A DNA stretch of 64,000 bases from Parabacteroides sp. FAFU027 (GTDB lineage Bacteria > Bacteroidota > Bacteroidia > Bacteroidales > UBA7332): the NCBI RefSeq assembly GCF_022808675.1, contig NZ_JAKZKV010000007.1, positions 62,001 to 126,000 of the forward strand, given 5' to 3'. The notes under the pieces are model-generated. The model searched no databases. It was not told the DNA's origin and saw only the letters and a list, made by a program, of their open reading frames with translations. Shown in pieces: positions 1 to 8,631 of the stretch. The first letter of the stretch is position 1. Every line of letters starts with the position of its first letter. The translations under genes and the position numbers were made by a program.

Positions 1-543
1 AGTCAATGCTTTTTCCGGTTTATTCTCCTCGCAGATACGTGCCACGTCGTGGTAATGCCGCATAAGGGCCAGTTTGTAGCGCTCCGTAATCTGATCGAAG
101 CTCTCTCCCGCCACAGCCCGACGAATATCCTGGTCACGCAGGAAAGGAACGGCAGCGACCTGAAGCTTTTCACCGTTGCACTCCACAGTAAACACCTCAT
201 CGCACAATTCTTCAGTCGCCTTTCCCACCACTTGTACGGACAGTGCATGCAGCAACTCCTTCGGAGCATCGAGCGTACCCGGAGCATCGTGGTTTCCTCC
301 GGTGATAAACACGGAATGACAATTCGTCTGACGCAGATTCACCAGAAAGTCATAGTAAAGCTTCAGGCTTTGGGCCGAGGGCGCTCCCGTATCGAATACA
401 TCCCCCGCCAAAAGCAGCACATCAATCTGATTTTGTAAAATATAGTCTGACAGCCAGTGTAAAAAGAGCGAATGCTCCTCGTATTGGGAGTGTTCATGTA
501 GCCGGTGGCCGAGGTGCCAGTCGGAAGTATGGAGTATTTTCAT
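1..543 (-). CDS. sbcD: Exonuclease SbcD (Mre11-type), N-terminal part, cut by left edge
   Basis: This frame is open from an ATG at 543 to the left edge, giving 181 residues of a protein that continues outside the window. It opens MKILHTSDWHLGHRL and carries the calcineurin-like phosphoesterase motifs in order: DWHLGH (about residues 8-13), GDVFDTG (about 47-53) and GGNHDAP (about 82-88), which bind the two metal ions. SbcD is the nuclease subunit of the SbcCD complex, which opens hairpins and processes DNA ends. sbcC would be expected further left but is not visible. A very good promoter lies 40-70 bp upstream (581-611). The family assignment is firm; the C-terminal half cannot be judged. Confidence 0.93.
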   Translation of the reverse strand, partial: MKILHTSDWHLGHRLHEHSQYEEHSLFLHWLSDYILQNQIDVLLLAGDVFDTGAPSAQSLKLYYDFLVNLRQTNCHSVFITGGNHDAPGTLDAPKELLHALSVQVVGKATEELCDEVFTVECNGEKLQVAAVPFLRDQDIRRAVAGESFDQITERYKLALMRHYHDVARICEENKPEKALT

Positions 544-580
544 TATAGGATCAAATGAGGAGAATTTTTTTTGAGAAGAA

Positions 581-611
581 CAAAATTACGGTTTTCGGAT
601 GCAACAACAAA
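581..611 (-). promoter_or_regulatory. Promoter of sbcD
   Basis: On the minus strand TTTG (608-611) is followed after 19 bp by TAATTTTG (581-588), an exact match to the Bacteroidota -33 TTTG / -7 TAnnTTTG pattern. Transcription would start near 575, about 30 nt before the sbcD ATG. Confidence 0.7.
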
Positions 612-652
612 TTAATTTACCGGAGAAAATGTCTTTACTTTTACCATGAAAA

Positions 653-683
653 AAGCGGCTTCAGCCTATCGCTGAAACCGCTT
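653..683 (-). terminator. Terminator after the cold-shock gene
   Basis: Arms AAGCGGCTTCAGC (653-665) and GCTGAAACCGCTT (671-683) pair with one mismatch around a 5-nt loop, followed on the minus strand by a run of T. It ends the helicase/cold-shock transcript. Confidence 0.75.
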
Positions 684-741
684 CAATGAGTATTTATAAC
701 TCCGGATAAAACCGGAACTCTATTCTGTTATAAAAGAATGA

Positions 742-1176
742 TTATTTGGTCAACTCAATTCTGACCGCATTCATTCCTTTCTGGCCACGCTCCAGTTCAA
801 ACGACACCATATTGCCTTCAGCAATCGTATCGGGAGCATTGTTGATGTGAAAGAAATATTTCTCCGTACTACCCAGGTCCTTGATAAAGCCATACCCTTT
901 AGCTGAGTTATAATGCTCTACGCGACCTTTCAGTATAGGATCTTCTACGTCTTCTTTTTTAGGAGTGGAAACTGCGATGGATTCCAGATCCACTTTGCTT
1001 TTTTTGGTGGGATCCGGTGGAGTGTCGGTAATCATACCATTTTCATCCACATAGGCAATCATATCGTCAAACGATTTGCTACCACTGACTTTGCGCTCCT
1101 CTTTGCGCTTCTGTTTTTCCAGTTTCTTAGACTGTTTCTTCTTTTCTAACTCTTTCTTATTAAATGAAATCGCCAT
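742..1176 (-). CDS. Cold-shock domain protein with lysine-rich N-terminal extension
   Basis: 144 residues. The last ~65 residues form a CspA-type OB fold: SAKGYGFIKD is the RNP1-like strand and KYFFHINNA the RNP2-like strand, with ELERGQKGMNAV near the end, so it should bind single-stranded RNA or DNA. The first ~30 residues are strongly basic and helical (KKELEKKKQSKKLEKQKRKEERK), a tail absent from canonical ~70-aa cold-shock proteins and probably an extra nucleic-acid contact. It starts 34 nt after the DEAD-box helicase stop in the same direction, so the two are probably co-transcribed. The family call is firm; the cellular role, probably RNA unfolding with the helicase, is inferred. Confidence 0.9.
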   Translation of the reverse strand: MAISFNKKELEKKKQSKKLEKQKRKEERKVSGSKSFDDMIAYVDENGMITDTPPDPTKKSKVDLESIAVSTPKKEDVEDPILKGRVEHYNSAKGYGFIKDLGSTEKYFFHINNAPDTIAEGNMVSFELERGQKGMNAVRIELTK

Positions 1177-1209
1177 TTATTTAGTATTTGTTTTTTATTG
1201 TTTCTTATC

Positions 1210-2331
1210 TTATGCTGGAACCGACAGAGTATTCAGCTTCTTACCCGTCAGCTTTTGAATCTCCCTGACCATCGCCTTTTCTTCCGGAGAACAAAACGTA
1301 AGAGCCGTTCCGTTATTCCCGGCCCGTCCGGTGCGGCCGATGCGGTGAACATACGTCTCAGCCATATCCGGCAAATCGTAGTTGATTACCAGCTCCAGAT
1401 TGGCGATATCAATACCGCGGGCAGCAATGTCCGTAGCGATGATTACGCGGGTTTTACCCGACTTGAAGTTGGTAAGGGCTCTCTGACGGGCATTCTGGGC
1501 CTTGTTACCGTGAATTGCTTCACAGCCTATTCCTTTTTTATTCAGGATTCGGGCCAGTTTGTCCGCACCGTGTTTAGTACGGGAAAAGACCAGTACCGAT
1601 TTATCTTTTTGCTGATTCAGCAGCGTAATCAACAAGTCGCTTTTTTGCGGTTTCTCTACAAAATAGAGATGCTGATCCACAGTCTCCGCAGCCGATGATA
1701 CGGGAGCGACTTCTACCCTTGCCGGATTCTGCAACATCGATTTTGACAGGCTGGCAATGGCATTCGGCATCGTTGCCGAGAAGAAGAGCGTTTGCTTCTG
1801 CTTGGGCAACATCGGGAGTATGCGTTTGATATCGTGGATAAATCCCATGTCGAGCATACGGTCGGCCTCGTCGAGGACAAAATGGCAAATATTCGCCAGA
1901 CTGATGTGCTTCTGGGCTATCAGGTCGAGCAATCGTCCCGGAGTAGCTACCAGGATGTCTGTACCCTGCTTAATCTTATCCACCTGCGGGCGTTGGTTCA
2001 CCCCGCCGAAAATCACTGTATTGCGCAGATTCGTATATTTGGCATAATCAGTAAAACATTCGTCAATCTGAATCGCCAATTCACGTGTCGGAGTAAGAAT
2101 CAAAGCCTTAATCTCCCGCTTTCTTTCCGATTTTGACTGGCAAAGCTGTTGGATAATGGGAATGGCAAAAGCTGCTGTTTTCCCCGTACCCGTCTGTGCG
2201 ATACCTAATAAATCGCGGCCGGCAAGAGCGACCGGGATTGCCTGCCCCTGAATGGGAGTCGGCTTATCGTATTTTTTGTTCGTCAGTGCCTTCAATATCG
2301 GCTCTGATATTTGTAATTCTTTAAATGTCAT
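1210..2331 (-). CDS. DEAD-box ATP-dependent RNA helicase, RhlE-like
   Basis: 373 residues with all core motifs in order: Q motif (PTPIQGQAIP, about 24-33), motif I AQTGTGKT (45-52), PTRELA, TPGR, DEAD, SAT, then in the second RecA lobe ARGID and HRIGRTGRAG. It unwinds or remodels short RNA duplexes, typically in ribosome assembly or mRNA turnover. Unlike many RhlE proteins it has almost no C-terminal basic tail; the basic, RNA-binding function may be supplied by the cold-shock protein just downstream. The best upstream promoter box lies about 370 nt before the ATG, suggesting a long 5' UTR. Confidence 0.95.
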   Translation of the reverse strand: MTFKELQISEPILKALTNKKYDKPTPIQGQAIPVALAGRDLLGIAQTGTGKTAAFAIPIIQQLCQSKSERKREIKALILTPTRELAIQIDECFTDYAKYTNLRNTVIFGGVNQRPQVDKIKQGTDILVATPGRLLDLIAQKHISLANICHFVLDEADRMLDMGFIHDIKRILPMLPKQKQTLFFSATMPNAIASLSKSMLQNPARVEVAPVSSAAETVDQHLYFVEKPQKSDLLITLLNQQKDKSVLVFSRTKHGADKLARILNKKGIGCEAIHGNKAQNARQRALTNFKSGKTRVIIATDIAARGIDIANLELVINYDLPDMAETYVHRIGRTGRAGNNGTALTFCSPEEKAMVREIQKLTGKKLNTLSVPA

Positions 2332-2963
2332 AATTTGTTCAGCTGCATCACTGCGGCCATCTTTTGATAATTAATTGAAATAAAATGCTGGAATGTCGGG
2401 ATTAAATTGTTCAATCGGGAATCTGTTCCGGAACCAACAGAGGGTAAAAGCACGCAAAAGCCAATGAAGATTCTGATCTCCATTGCATCCTGGCTAATTT
2501 GCTGCCAATATACTTTTCCCCAAAGAAAACGATTTAATCATATTCGTAAAAGTGTGTCACGACCATTGTTTTCACACTTTCGCGACCGGGTTATCCAAAC
2601 AAGGAAGCTGATTTTGAGGTCGATTTTTAACGATGAGAAGTTCCGCCGACAAGGGCGAATCAAAGCATTGCAGAGAATGATTTCAATATTAACTTGATTG
2701 TCGAGAGTACAAAGATACGATATTTATCTGAGATTCAGAAACTCTCTGATTTTTAGTGTAAAAACACGATATAATGAGAATCAGCGGTTAAAAACCGCTG
2801 CACCCGTAAGGTTCTGCTGAAAATGAAAGTTTATCTATCCCCAACTCATTCTCTTTATTCCGTTCAAATAAAAAAGGTGCTCCATCATTGATAGAACACC
2901 TTCTTATTATTTATAGAATCCTTTAAACTGATGCTTAAAAGAATTGAGTTTAAAATCAGCGGA
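2332..2963. other. Intergenic region between helicase and ilvC: long 5' UTR and hairpins
   Basis: 632 bp without a convincing gene. On the minus strand a -7 box TATCTTTG (2710-2717) could drive the helicase, leaving a ~370-nt untranslated leader. A hairpin CAGCGGTT/AACCGCTG lies at 2782-2800. The ilvC terminator is annotated separately. An open frame on the plus strand (about 2407-2697) has low-complexity basic content and no recognisable protein. Confidence 0.5.
2874..2902 (-). terminator. Terminator of ilvC
   Basis: On the minus strand a hairpin with arms AAGGTGTTCT and AGGAGCACCTT-like bases (G-U tolerant) ends in a run of T, 60-90 nt after the ilvC stop. Confidence 0.8.
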
Positions 2964-4442
2964 TTAACCTACGATTTTTTTCATTGCAGTCATCGCCTGA
3001 CGAAGTTCAGCACCAACGATTTCGATTGGGTGGAAACGGATCTCTTCGTTTACAGCGATCAAAGCCTGGTTGTCAACGCCGTTACCTTTACCTTCAGCAA
3101 AAGCTTTACCGATTACGTTAGTATCGATTTTCTTCATGAAGTCAGTCAACAACGGTTTGCAAGCGTGGTCAAACAAGTAACATCCGTACTCAGCAGTATC
3201 AGAGATAACACGGTTCATTTCGTACAATTTTTTACGAGCGATAGTGTTAGCGATCAGCGGAGTTTCGTGCAATGACTCGTAGTATGCAGACTCTTCTTTG
3301 ATACCTGCTTCAGTCATGGTTTCGAATGCCAATTCTACACCGGCTTTCACCATAGCTACCATCAATACACCGTTATCGAAGTACTCTTGTTCAGAGATTT
3401 CTACGTCACCGGCAGGAGTTTTCTCAAAGTTGGTTTCGCCTGTAGCTTTTCTCCAGGTCAACAGGTTGATATCATCGTTAGCCCAGTCTTTCATCATAGT
3501 AGATGAGAATTCGCCAGACATGATGTCATCCATGTGTTTCCAGAACAAAGGACGCATGATAGATTTCAATTCTTCAGCCAAACCGAATGCTTTGATTTTA
3601 GCAGGGTTTGAAAGACGGTCCATCATGTTGGTGATACCACCGTGTTTCAACGCTTCAGTGATCGTTTCCCATCCGTACTGGATAAGTTTAGATGCGTAAC
3701 CAGCGTCGATACCTTTTTCGATCATTTTGTCAAAGCAAAGGATAGAACCTGTCTGCAACATACCGCAAAGGATAGTTTGCTCACCCATAAGGTCAGATTT
3801 TACCTCAGCAACGAAAGAAGAGTGAAGACATCCCGCACGGTCACCACCGGTAGCTACAGCATACGCTTTTGCATAAGCCCATCCTTTACCCTCAGGGTCG
3901 TTTTCAGGGTGAACAGCCAACAATGTAGGTACACCGAATCCGCGAACATACTCAGCACGAACCTCAGAACCCGGACATTTTGGAGCTACCATGATAACGG
4001 TAATATCTTTACGGATTTGCTTTCCTTCTTCTACGATGTTGAAACCGTGAGAGTAAGAAAGAGCAGCACCTTGTTGCATCAATGGCATAACTGCATCAAT
4101 AACTGCAGAGTGTTGTTTATCTGGAGTCAGGTTGATTACGAGGTCAGCAGTTGGGATCAATTGCTCGTAAGTGCCTACAGTGAATCCGTTTTCAGTAGCG
4201 TTAACGTAAGAAGCTCTTTTTGCATCAATAGCCTCCTGACGCAATGCGTAAGAGATATCCAGACCAGAATCGCGCATGTTCAAACCCTGGTTCAAACCCT
4301 GAGCGCCACAACCTACGATAACGATTTTTTTACCTTTCAGCGCGTTAACGCCGTCAGCGAATTCGCTTTTGTCCATGAATTCGCAAACTCCCAATTGATT
4401 CAATTGCTCTCTCAAAGGAAGCGTGTTGAAGTAATTAGCCAT
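2964..4442 (-). CDS. ilvC: Ketol-acid reductoisomerase (class II, long form)
   Basis: 492 residues, the length of the enterobacterial class II enzyme rather than the ~330-aa class I. It converts 2-acetolactate or 2-aceto-2-hydroxybutyrate to the dihydroxy acids with NADPH and Mg2+, the second common step of valine, leucine and isoleucine synthesis. The Rossmann motif IVGCGAQG (about 42-49) and the KCPGSEVR segment (about 154-161) are present, and the doubled C-terminal knotted domain is complete. It stands alone on the minus strand, about 15 kb from ilvD-ilvB-ilvN. I see no Ile/Val/Leu-rich leader peptide in the 135 bp upstream, so it may be regulated differently from that operon. Confidence 0.97.
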   Translation of the reverse strand: MANYFNTLPLREQLNQLGVCEFMDKSEFADGVNALKGKKIVIVGCGAQGLNQGLNMRDSGLDISYALRQEAIDAKRASYVNATENGFTVGTYEQLIPTADLVINLTPDKQHSAVIDAVMPLMQQGAALSYSHGFNIVEEGKQIRKDITVIMVAPKCPGSEVRAEYVRGFGVPTLLAVHPENDPEGKGWAYAKAYAVATGGDRAGCLHSSFVAEVKSDLMGEQTILCGMLQTGSILCFDKMIEKGIDAGYASKLIQYGWETITEALKHGGITNMMDRLSNPAKIKAFGLAEELKSIMRPLFWKHMDDIMSGEFSSTMMKDWANDDINLLTWRKATGETNFEKTPAGDVEISEQEYFDNGVLMVAMVKAGVELAFETMTEAGIKEESAYYESLHETPLIANTIARKKLYEMNRVISDTAEYGCYLFDHACKPLLTDFMKKIDTNVIGKAFAEGKGNGVDNQALIAVNEEIRFHPIEIVGAELRQAMTAMKKIVG

Positions 4443-4577
4443 GTTGTTTTTTATTATTTAAGTGAATGATAATCTGTATTCTTGACGGTAAAAGCATCAC
4501 CGTAAGGATTGCAGGAATTTTTCCGGATGCAAAGGAAATCAATATTTATTACATACGCGTGTAAAAAGGCATGTTAT

Positions 4578-5519
4578 TTAGGTACTTTTCATGGATTCGC
4601 TCCGAAAGCGCAGCGGGGTCATACCTGTCATTTTCTTGAAAAACTTGGTAAAATAGGACTGGTCCACGAAATTGAGCTGATTGGCAATTTCCGAAACACC
4701 GAGGTTTGTATGCACCAAAAGGCGCTTTATTTCAAGCAGTTGTTTTTGCTGTAGAATATCATTGCTGGTTTTACCCGTCAGTTGCTTCACGGTTTGCGTG
4801 AGGTGGTTAGGCGTGATGGCCAGCATTGAGGCGTATTCGTTGACCGAATAGTTATTTTGGTAGTTTTCTTCGACCAACTGGAAAAAGCGTTTGACCAGCA
4901 AATGGCCTTTTCCTTTGACCAGCATCTGCTCATCCACTTTGTAGAGTGAAGCGGCATACACCAGTATCAGATCCAGCAACGAGCGCAGCAATTCTTCCGA
5001 ATACTCAGCCTTGCCCACTTCGCTAACCGCCTGTATGAACAGCTTTTCCAGAAATGTAGTCTCCTGCTCGTTTTCCAGATGCAATGGAGGGTTGGTCTGC
5101 TGGACGGTAAAGAAGAAGGGAAACTCCAGCAAGCGATTCTGGTTGCTTTGGTTGATGAGGTAAAAATCAGATGTAAATAGGAAAATGTAGCCTTCAATGT
5201 CTTTGCTCAGCTCCAGTTTGTGCGCCTGCCCCGGCGACATGAAAAAGATGCAGGGCGGTTGTACCTGGTACTGTTTATCATCGATCACATGTACTCCCGA
5301 ACCCTTATAGAGATAGAGCACCTCGAAAAAATCATGCCGGTGCGGATATTCCACCGCAAAGTGACGATTGGCATCAAACACCTCTACCTGAAAGGCACGG
5401 CTGCCCAACTCGCTCTTGCTGAAGTTGCGCAACGAATAGACGGGAAGTGTTGTGCTGGTTTTCAATTTTCGGGATATATTTTCATGACCACAAAGATAAT
5501 GAAAAAAATGCGGGGTCAT
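4578..5519 (-). CDS. AraC-family transcriptional regulator
   Basis: About 313 residues from the ATG at 5519. The N-terminal half is a cupin-like sensor domain (YPHRHDFFEVLYL, then FFMSPGQAHKLEL); the C-terminal ~100 residues are the paired helix-turn-helix DNA-binding domain (YSVNEYASMLAITPNHLTQ, then GVSEIANQLNFVDQSYFTK). The start is uncertain. The open frame reaches back to a TTG at 5600; ATG 5519 is the first ATG. A -7-like box TATCTTTG (5491-5498) lies inside it, so a shorter product from TTG 5465 (295 aa, nearer the usual family length) is possible. The target is unknown; ilvC next door reads the same way but is separated by 135 bp. Confidence 0.9.
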   Translation of the reverse strand: MTPHFFHYLCGHENISRKLKTSTTLPVYSLRNFSKSELGSRAFQVEVFDANRHFAVEYPHRHDFFEVLYLYKGSGVHVIDDKQYQVQPPCIFFMSPGQAHKLELSKDIEGYIFLFTSDFYLINQSNQNRLLEFPFFFTVQQTNPPLHLENEQETTFLEKLFIQAVSEVGKAEYSEELLRSLLDLILVYAASLYKVDEQMLVKGKGHLLVKRFFQLVEENYQNNYSVNEYASMLAITPNHLTQTVKQLTGKTSNDILQQKQLLEIKRLLVHTNLGVSEIANQLNFVDQSYFTKFFKKMTGMTPLRFRSESMKST

Positions 5520-5624
5520 TTTGCAATACTTCGTGGTAAAACCGGTCGTTTCACAGCGAGAACGAGTGCCACGATTTTGCAGGAGATAATTTCCAGGCAA
5601 GAATGCCCCTGCAAATTGCAGCGA

Positions 5625-5645
5625 ATAATTTCACGATGAAATTAT
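5625..5645. promoter_or_regulatory. Perfect dyad upstream of the araC-type gene, possible operator
   Basis: ATAATTTCA-CGA-TGAAATTAT: two 9-bp arms around a 3-bp centre, about 105 bp upstream of the regulator's ATG. A half-site GATAATTTC recurs at 5585-5593. Autoregulation is an inference. Confidence 0.4.
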
Positions 5646-5706
5646 CTGTCGCGGTTTTGCAGGAACTCAGAACTTCGTGAAATTGGGCGTGTCTCAAAAG
5701 GTCAAG

Positions 5707-5730
5707 CCTAACAGGTTTTTAAAACCTGTT
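5707..5730. repeat. Dispersed palindrome, copy 1 (second copy at 20990-21016)
   Basis: 24 bp identical to the first 24 bp of the perfect 27-bp palindrome between ilvD and ilvB. It lies in the gap between the AraC regulator and the 5801-6610 gene. Confidence 0.7.
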
Positions 5731-5753
5731 GTTATGACTTGAAGCGGCTAGGT

Positions 5754-5786
5754 ACTGATCGGATGATTCCAAGTCATCTGATCAGT
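5754..5786 (-). terminator. Hairpin after the 5801-6610 gene, possible terminator
   Basis: ACTGATCGGATGA (5754-5766) pairs with TCATCTGATCAGT (5774-5786) with one mismatch. There is no clear T run, so termination is uncertain. Confidence 0.4.
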
Positions 5787-5800
5787 CGTATCCCACCACA

Positions 5801-6610
5801 TCACTTCACGGCAAAGATCCGTGTCACGGCACCATATTTCGCATCATGAGGTTTACCGTCGACACCCACATCTCCATAATGCAGTGTCACCGACACCACC
5901 AGAGAATCATTTTCGCTCAGCTTCCCTCCTGCCTGTTCCGCCACACTCAACACAACTTCCTGACCCGGAATGACACCTTTGGCCGGAATCCACTCCGACT
6001 CATAGTATGCACTGATACCGTGACACAGCTCATTGACTGGCATCGCTTTTTCCCGCTCTGCATTATACTGCATATCCGAAATGATGGCAAACCGGATTTC
6101 ATACCGCATCCAGCTCTTTCCGGGGAAGTTATACAGGTGATTCTCACCATGCGTTTCCGGGATGCGTATGCGTGCAGTGAGATGCTCCCGATCCACCACT
6201 ACCTCCGGCAATTTTTTGACCACGTTATTGAAGCTTTGGTTCTTACCAAAGTCAAAGCCATCCAGCATCTCCCGGTTTTGGGATAAACAAATCCCCCGCA
6301 CTCCCCGGTCATGATGTTCATCTTTTTTGAGCATCTGCATCATCAGTGCATTCAACTTACCGGAACTGCTGTAGTCCGAGCTATACGTATTAATCTGAAG
6401 ATTATCCCGAATCACCCTGCCCATCGCGCTACAGGTGGAAAACTCAGTATTGTTCTCACGGATACGGATACAACTATCCGAATTCTTAATCATTTTTTTA
6501 GTCGGTCCGCCTTTCCTCCGGACAACAATCTCATCGACACCATGCATTTTATACATGGACAAATCTTCCAGTTTGCCCGTAATATTCAAAAGTCCTTTCA
6601 GTTTGGCCAT
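5801..6610 (-). CDS. Uncharacterised protein (269 aa)
   Basis: Cytoplasmic by appearance: no signal peptide or membrane segment. The opening MAKLKGLLNITGKLEDLSMY followed by a basic segment and RIRENNTEF recalls small Bacteroidota proteins of unknown function that begin MAK-x-KG and share an RENN(T/S)EF motif. The second half looks beta-rich (repeated hydrophobic strands such as ARIRIPET, YEIRFAIIS, DSLVVSVTLHYG). No catalytic motif is evident. It is a single gene, and about 130-200 bp upstream lie five phased octamers that could be its operator. No function is proposed. Confidence 0.75.
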   Translation of the reverse strand: MAKLKGLLNITGKLEDLSMYKMHGVDEIVVRRKGGPTKKMIKNSDSCIRIRENNTEFSTCSAMGRVIRDNLQINTYSSDYSSSGKLNALMMQMLKKDEHHDRGVRGICLSQNREMLDGFDFGKNQSFNNVVKKLPEVVVDREHLTARIRIPETHGENHLYNFPGKSWMRYEIRFAIISDMQYNAEREKAMPVNELCHGISAYYESEWIPAKGVIPGQEVVLSVAEQAGGKLSENDSLVVSVTLHYGDVGVDGKPHDAKYGAVTRIFAVK

Positions 6611-6739
6611 AATATATCGTTTTTTTTTATGTGATTAATTAGTCTGCACCTACCCTGCCCTTCTTATGCAACCGGTGGTATAGGGGATAGCTAAGGCTAT
6701 GTAAGGAGTATAACAAAGATACAATAATTGGGGACTAAA

Positions 6740-6820
6740 AAGGGATATCACAGGGATATTACACTATTTATTTCTGTTATATCCCTGTCTTATCCCTGTT
6801 ATATGGCTGGTTTATCCCTG
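6740..6820. promoter_or_regulatory. Five phased TATCCCTG octamers, candidate operator or iterons
   Basis: CAGGGATA appears at 6751-6758 and, with one mismatch, at 6740-6747. The opposite orientation TATCCCTG appears at 6780-6787, 6791-6798 and 6813-6820. Within each half the starts are 11, 11 and 22 bp apart, about one or two turns of the helix, which suggests cooperative protein binding. The array faces the 5801-6610 gene on one side and repeat copy A on the other. Confidence 0.55.
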
Positions 6821-7136
6821 TTTTATGGAGCCTTTAGGTACGCTTAGGGTAAGAAGTAGGTAGGGAGGAATATTGAATTTGGAATACAATCATATTTTGT
6901 ATAGTTAGATGCTTTGATATAATAACGATAGCCCATAGGTCTTTGCTGAACAGGAGAGCAAAACCCCTTATGCTAAAATGTGCAAGATGCCGGATAAATG
7001 AATCATTCCAAAAGACAATAGCTTATTCCGTTTTTTGTTTATATTTGCTAATCTGAATTTTCTTTCTGAATTAACCAAAATGAAAGTCAGGAAGCAATTA
7101 AGCACCAACAAACCGTCAAGGAGTTTGACCAAATCA

Positions 7137-7353
7137 CCCTCGTTCGCGCGAGTTTGCAAGGTAACTTCTGGCGCGGGTTTAGCGAAAGCGTAACCCGTGC
7201 CCAAAACAAAGACAGCTTGTAGCTGTCGTAAATTAATGATAAGTAGTGGACTGGTATTATTGAAAAACATAGACGGAGTAAATATTGCAGCTTACCTGAC
7301 TATACCGCAGCTACAAGCTGCTCGAGTTAGGCTTTACTAAACGCGCTAGAGGG
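7137..7353. repeat. Interspersed repeat element, copy A
   Basis: 217 bp, nearly identical to copy B (8326-8556). It begins CCCTCGTTCGCGCGAGTTT and ends with AAACGCGCTAGAGGG, imperfect inverted termini. Inside is a CGGGTT/AACCCG hairpin, and a CAGCTTGTAGCTG motif whose reverse complement CAGCTACAAGCTG lies about 100 bp further on. No target-site duplication is visible. Confidence 0.85.
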
Positions 7354-7506
7354 AAATACGGTAGAATTATACTATTCAGAAAGATTAATGGGAAATGGAT
7401 TGATTGCATTTGTATTTATGCTTGGGTATCCTGAAAGAATAATAATCAACTACCGTAAATAACCTTCTAAACAGATATTACAATCAGACACAAATTGGAT
7501 AAAACT

Positions 7507-8313
7507 ATGATTCGACTACTATCCCCACTGACACTTTTACTAGGACTTCTTGCTTTTGGTCCTGTAGCATATTCATCTACAAAAATCATTTTTAAATACA
7601 GCAAAGGACATAATTCCTGGAACAACCCAGGAATCTACGGAAATAGTGAGCAGATTGAATATACACAAACGAATGATAATAACTTTAGATTAACGCGTTT
7701 CTTTAGAGTTGCATGTTCTGCTGGCAAAAACGGCAGGACATTCACAAAAGACACAACCGAGTTTTCCACTAAAAAACATGCTATGCCAAATAAACATTAC
7801 GTTAAAAACTGGCTTATTCAACTGAACACTCATAAAGAGAACTATAATGACGCATTTGTAAAACCATTATTGACAAAGCCTGATAAAAAAACAATTGCCT
7901 ATGTGGCAAAATCAATAGATCAGGAACTTTTCTTTGACAAAGACTTCAAAAAAGAACGGAAAACCATAACTAAGAAAATCCAAACCTTTTACAGGCTCGA
8001 TTCATTTCTGATTCAAACAAAACCCAATATTGAAAACTCGTTTGTAGTTACTGATGTCTGGCATAATCTTAGAATAGAAGTGATTAATAACAATGACTCA
8101 ACAATATACCAAAGTCAATTTTGGGATCCATTCGGACAACCTATCTCACGATATGAACACTATAAATATAGAAACGAAATAAATATCATCAATCTTGAAG
8201 CAAATATCTTTGCACGAGCTTTTCTTCCTAAAGGATCACTTACATTCAAAATACTTGACATCAACAACGTAAAACAAGAATACATCAAATGGTGCTTAAA
8301 AAAATATTTTTAG
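7507..8313 (+). CDS. Uncharacterised exported protein (268 aa)
   Basis: The frame opens at TTG 7495, but ATG 7507 is preferred because it places a clean signal peptide at the N-terminus: MIRLLSPLTLLLGLLAFGPV, with cleavage expected after AYSS (about residue 24). The mature part is basic and polar (many Lys, Asn, Thr), with paired aromatic strands, and no family is recognised. It is more AT-rich than the neighbouring core genes and lies between copies A and B of the interspersed repeat, so horizontal or cassette-like acquisition is plausible. Exported location is well supported; function is unknown. Confidence 0.75.
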   Translation: MIRLLSPLTLLLGLLAFGPVAYSSTKIIFKYSKGHNSWNNPGIYGNSEQIEYTQTNDNNFRLTRFFRVACSAGKNGRTFTKDTTEFSTKKHAMPNKHYVKNWLIQLNTHKENYNDAFVKPLLTKPDKKTIAYVAKSIDQELFFDKDFKKERKTITKKIQTFYRLDSFLIQTKPNIENSFVVTDVWHNLRIEVINNNDSTIYQSQFWDPFGQPISRYEHYKYRNEINIINLEANIFARAFLPKGSLTFKILDINNVKQEYIKWCLKKYF

Positions 8314-8325
8314 AGTCATAATCTT

Positions 8326-8556
8326 CCCTCGTTCGCGCGAGTTTACAGGGTAACTTCTGGCGCGGGTTTAGCGAAAGCGTAACCCGTGCCCAAAACAAAG
8401 ACAGCTTGTAGCTGTCGTAAATTAATTATAAGTAGTGGACTGGTATTATTGAAAAACATAGACGGAGTAAATATTGCAGCTTACCTGACAATACCGCAGC
8501 TACAAGCTGCTCGAATTTCCAGCACGAGGTAGGCTGCGCTAAACCTCGCTAGAGGG
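8326..8556. repeat. Interspersed repeat element, copy B
   Basis: 231 bp. Same CCCTCGTTCGCGCGAG start and CGCTAGAGGG end as copy A, with only scattered differences over the first ~190 bp and a short insertion near the right end. It sits 13 bp after the stop of the upstream orphan gene and about 75 bp before the next gene. Confidence 0.85.
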
Positions 8557-8631
8557 GGATTAACCTGGATACTCAAATACCATAAATCAACTATTGGCAA
8601 CACACATAAAAACAAACACAATCAAACACTT

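Larger units (their letters stand above)
6611..7506. other. Long intergenic stretch with octamer array and repeat copy A
   Basis: About 900 bp with no convincing gene. It contains the phased TATCCCTG octamers (6740-6820) and the first full copy of the ~220-bp interspersed element (7137-7353). A -7-like TATATTTG at 7040-7047 precedes a 37-codon frame (ATG 7079) that runs into the repeat; I regard it as non-genic or a remnant. A minus-strand open frame at 6968-7270 lies mostly inside the repeat and is not called. Confidence 0.5.

Noticed and set aside
2407-2697. 96-residue plus-strand open frame between helicase and ilvC
   Set aside because: Low-complexity basic content, no ribosome-binding context, and it would lie antisense to the likely helicase leader.
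4443-4577. Attenuator or leader peptide upstream of ilvC
   Set aside because: No Ile/Val/Leu-rich short frame and no terminator-like hairpin with a T tract was found.
6968-7270. 100-residue minus-strand open frame
   Set aside because: Most of it is the reverse complement of the interspersed repeat; copy B does not preserve the frame.
7137-8556. Integron attC-type cassette sites
   Set aside because: The elements lack the short RYYYAAC/GTTRRRY core pairs and no integrase gene is in the window, so only a general cassette-like layout is claimed.
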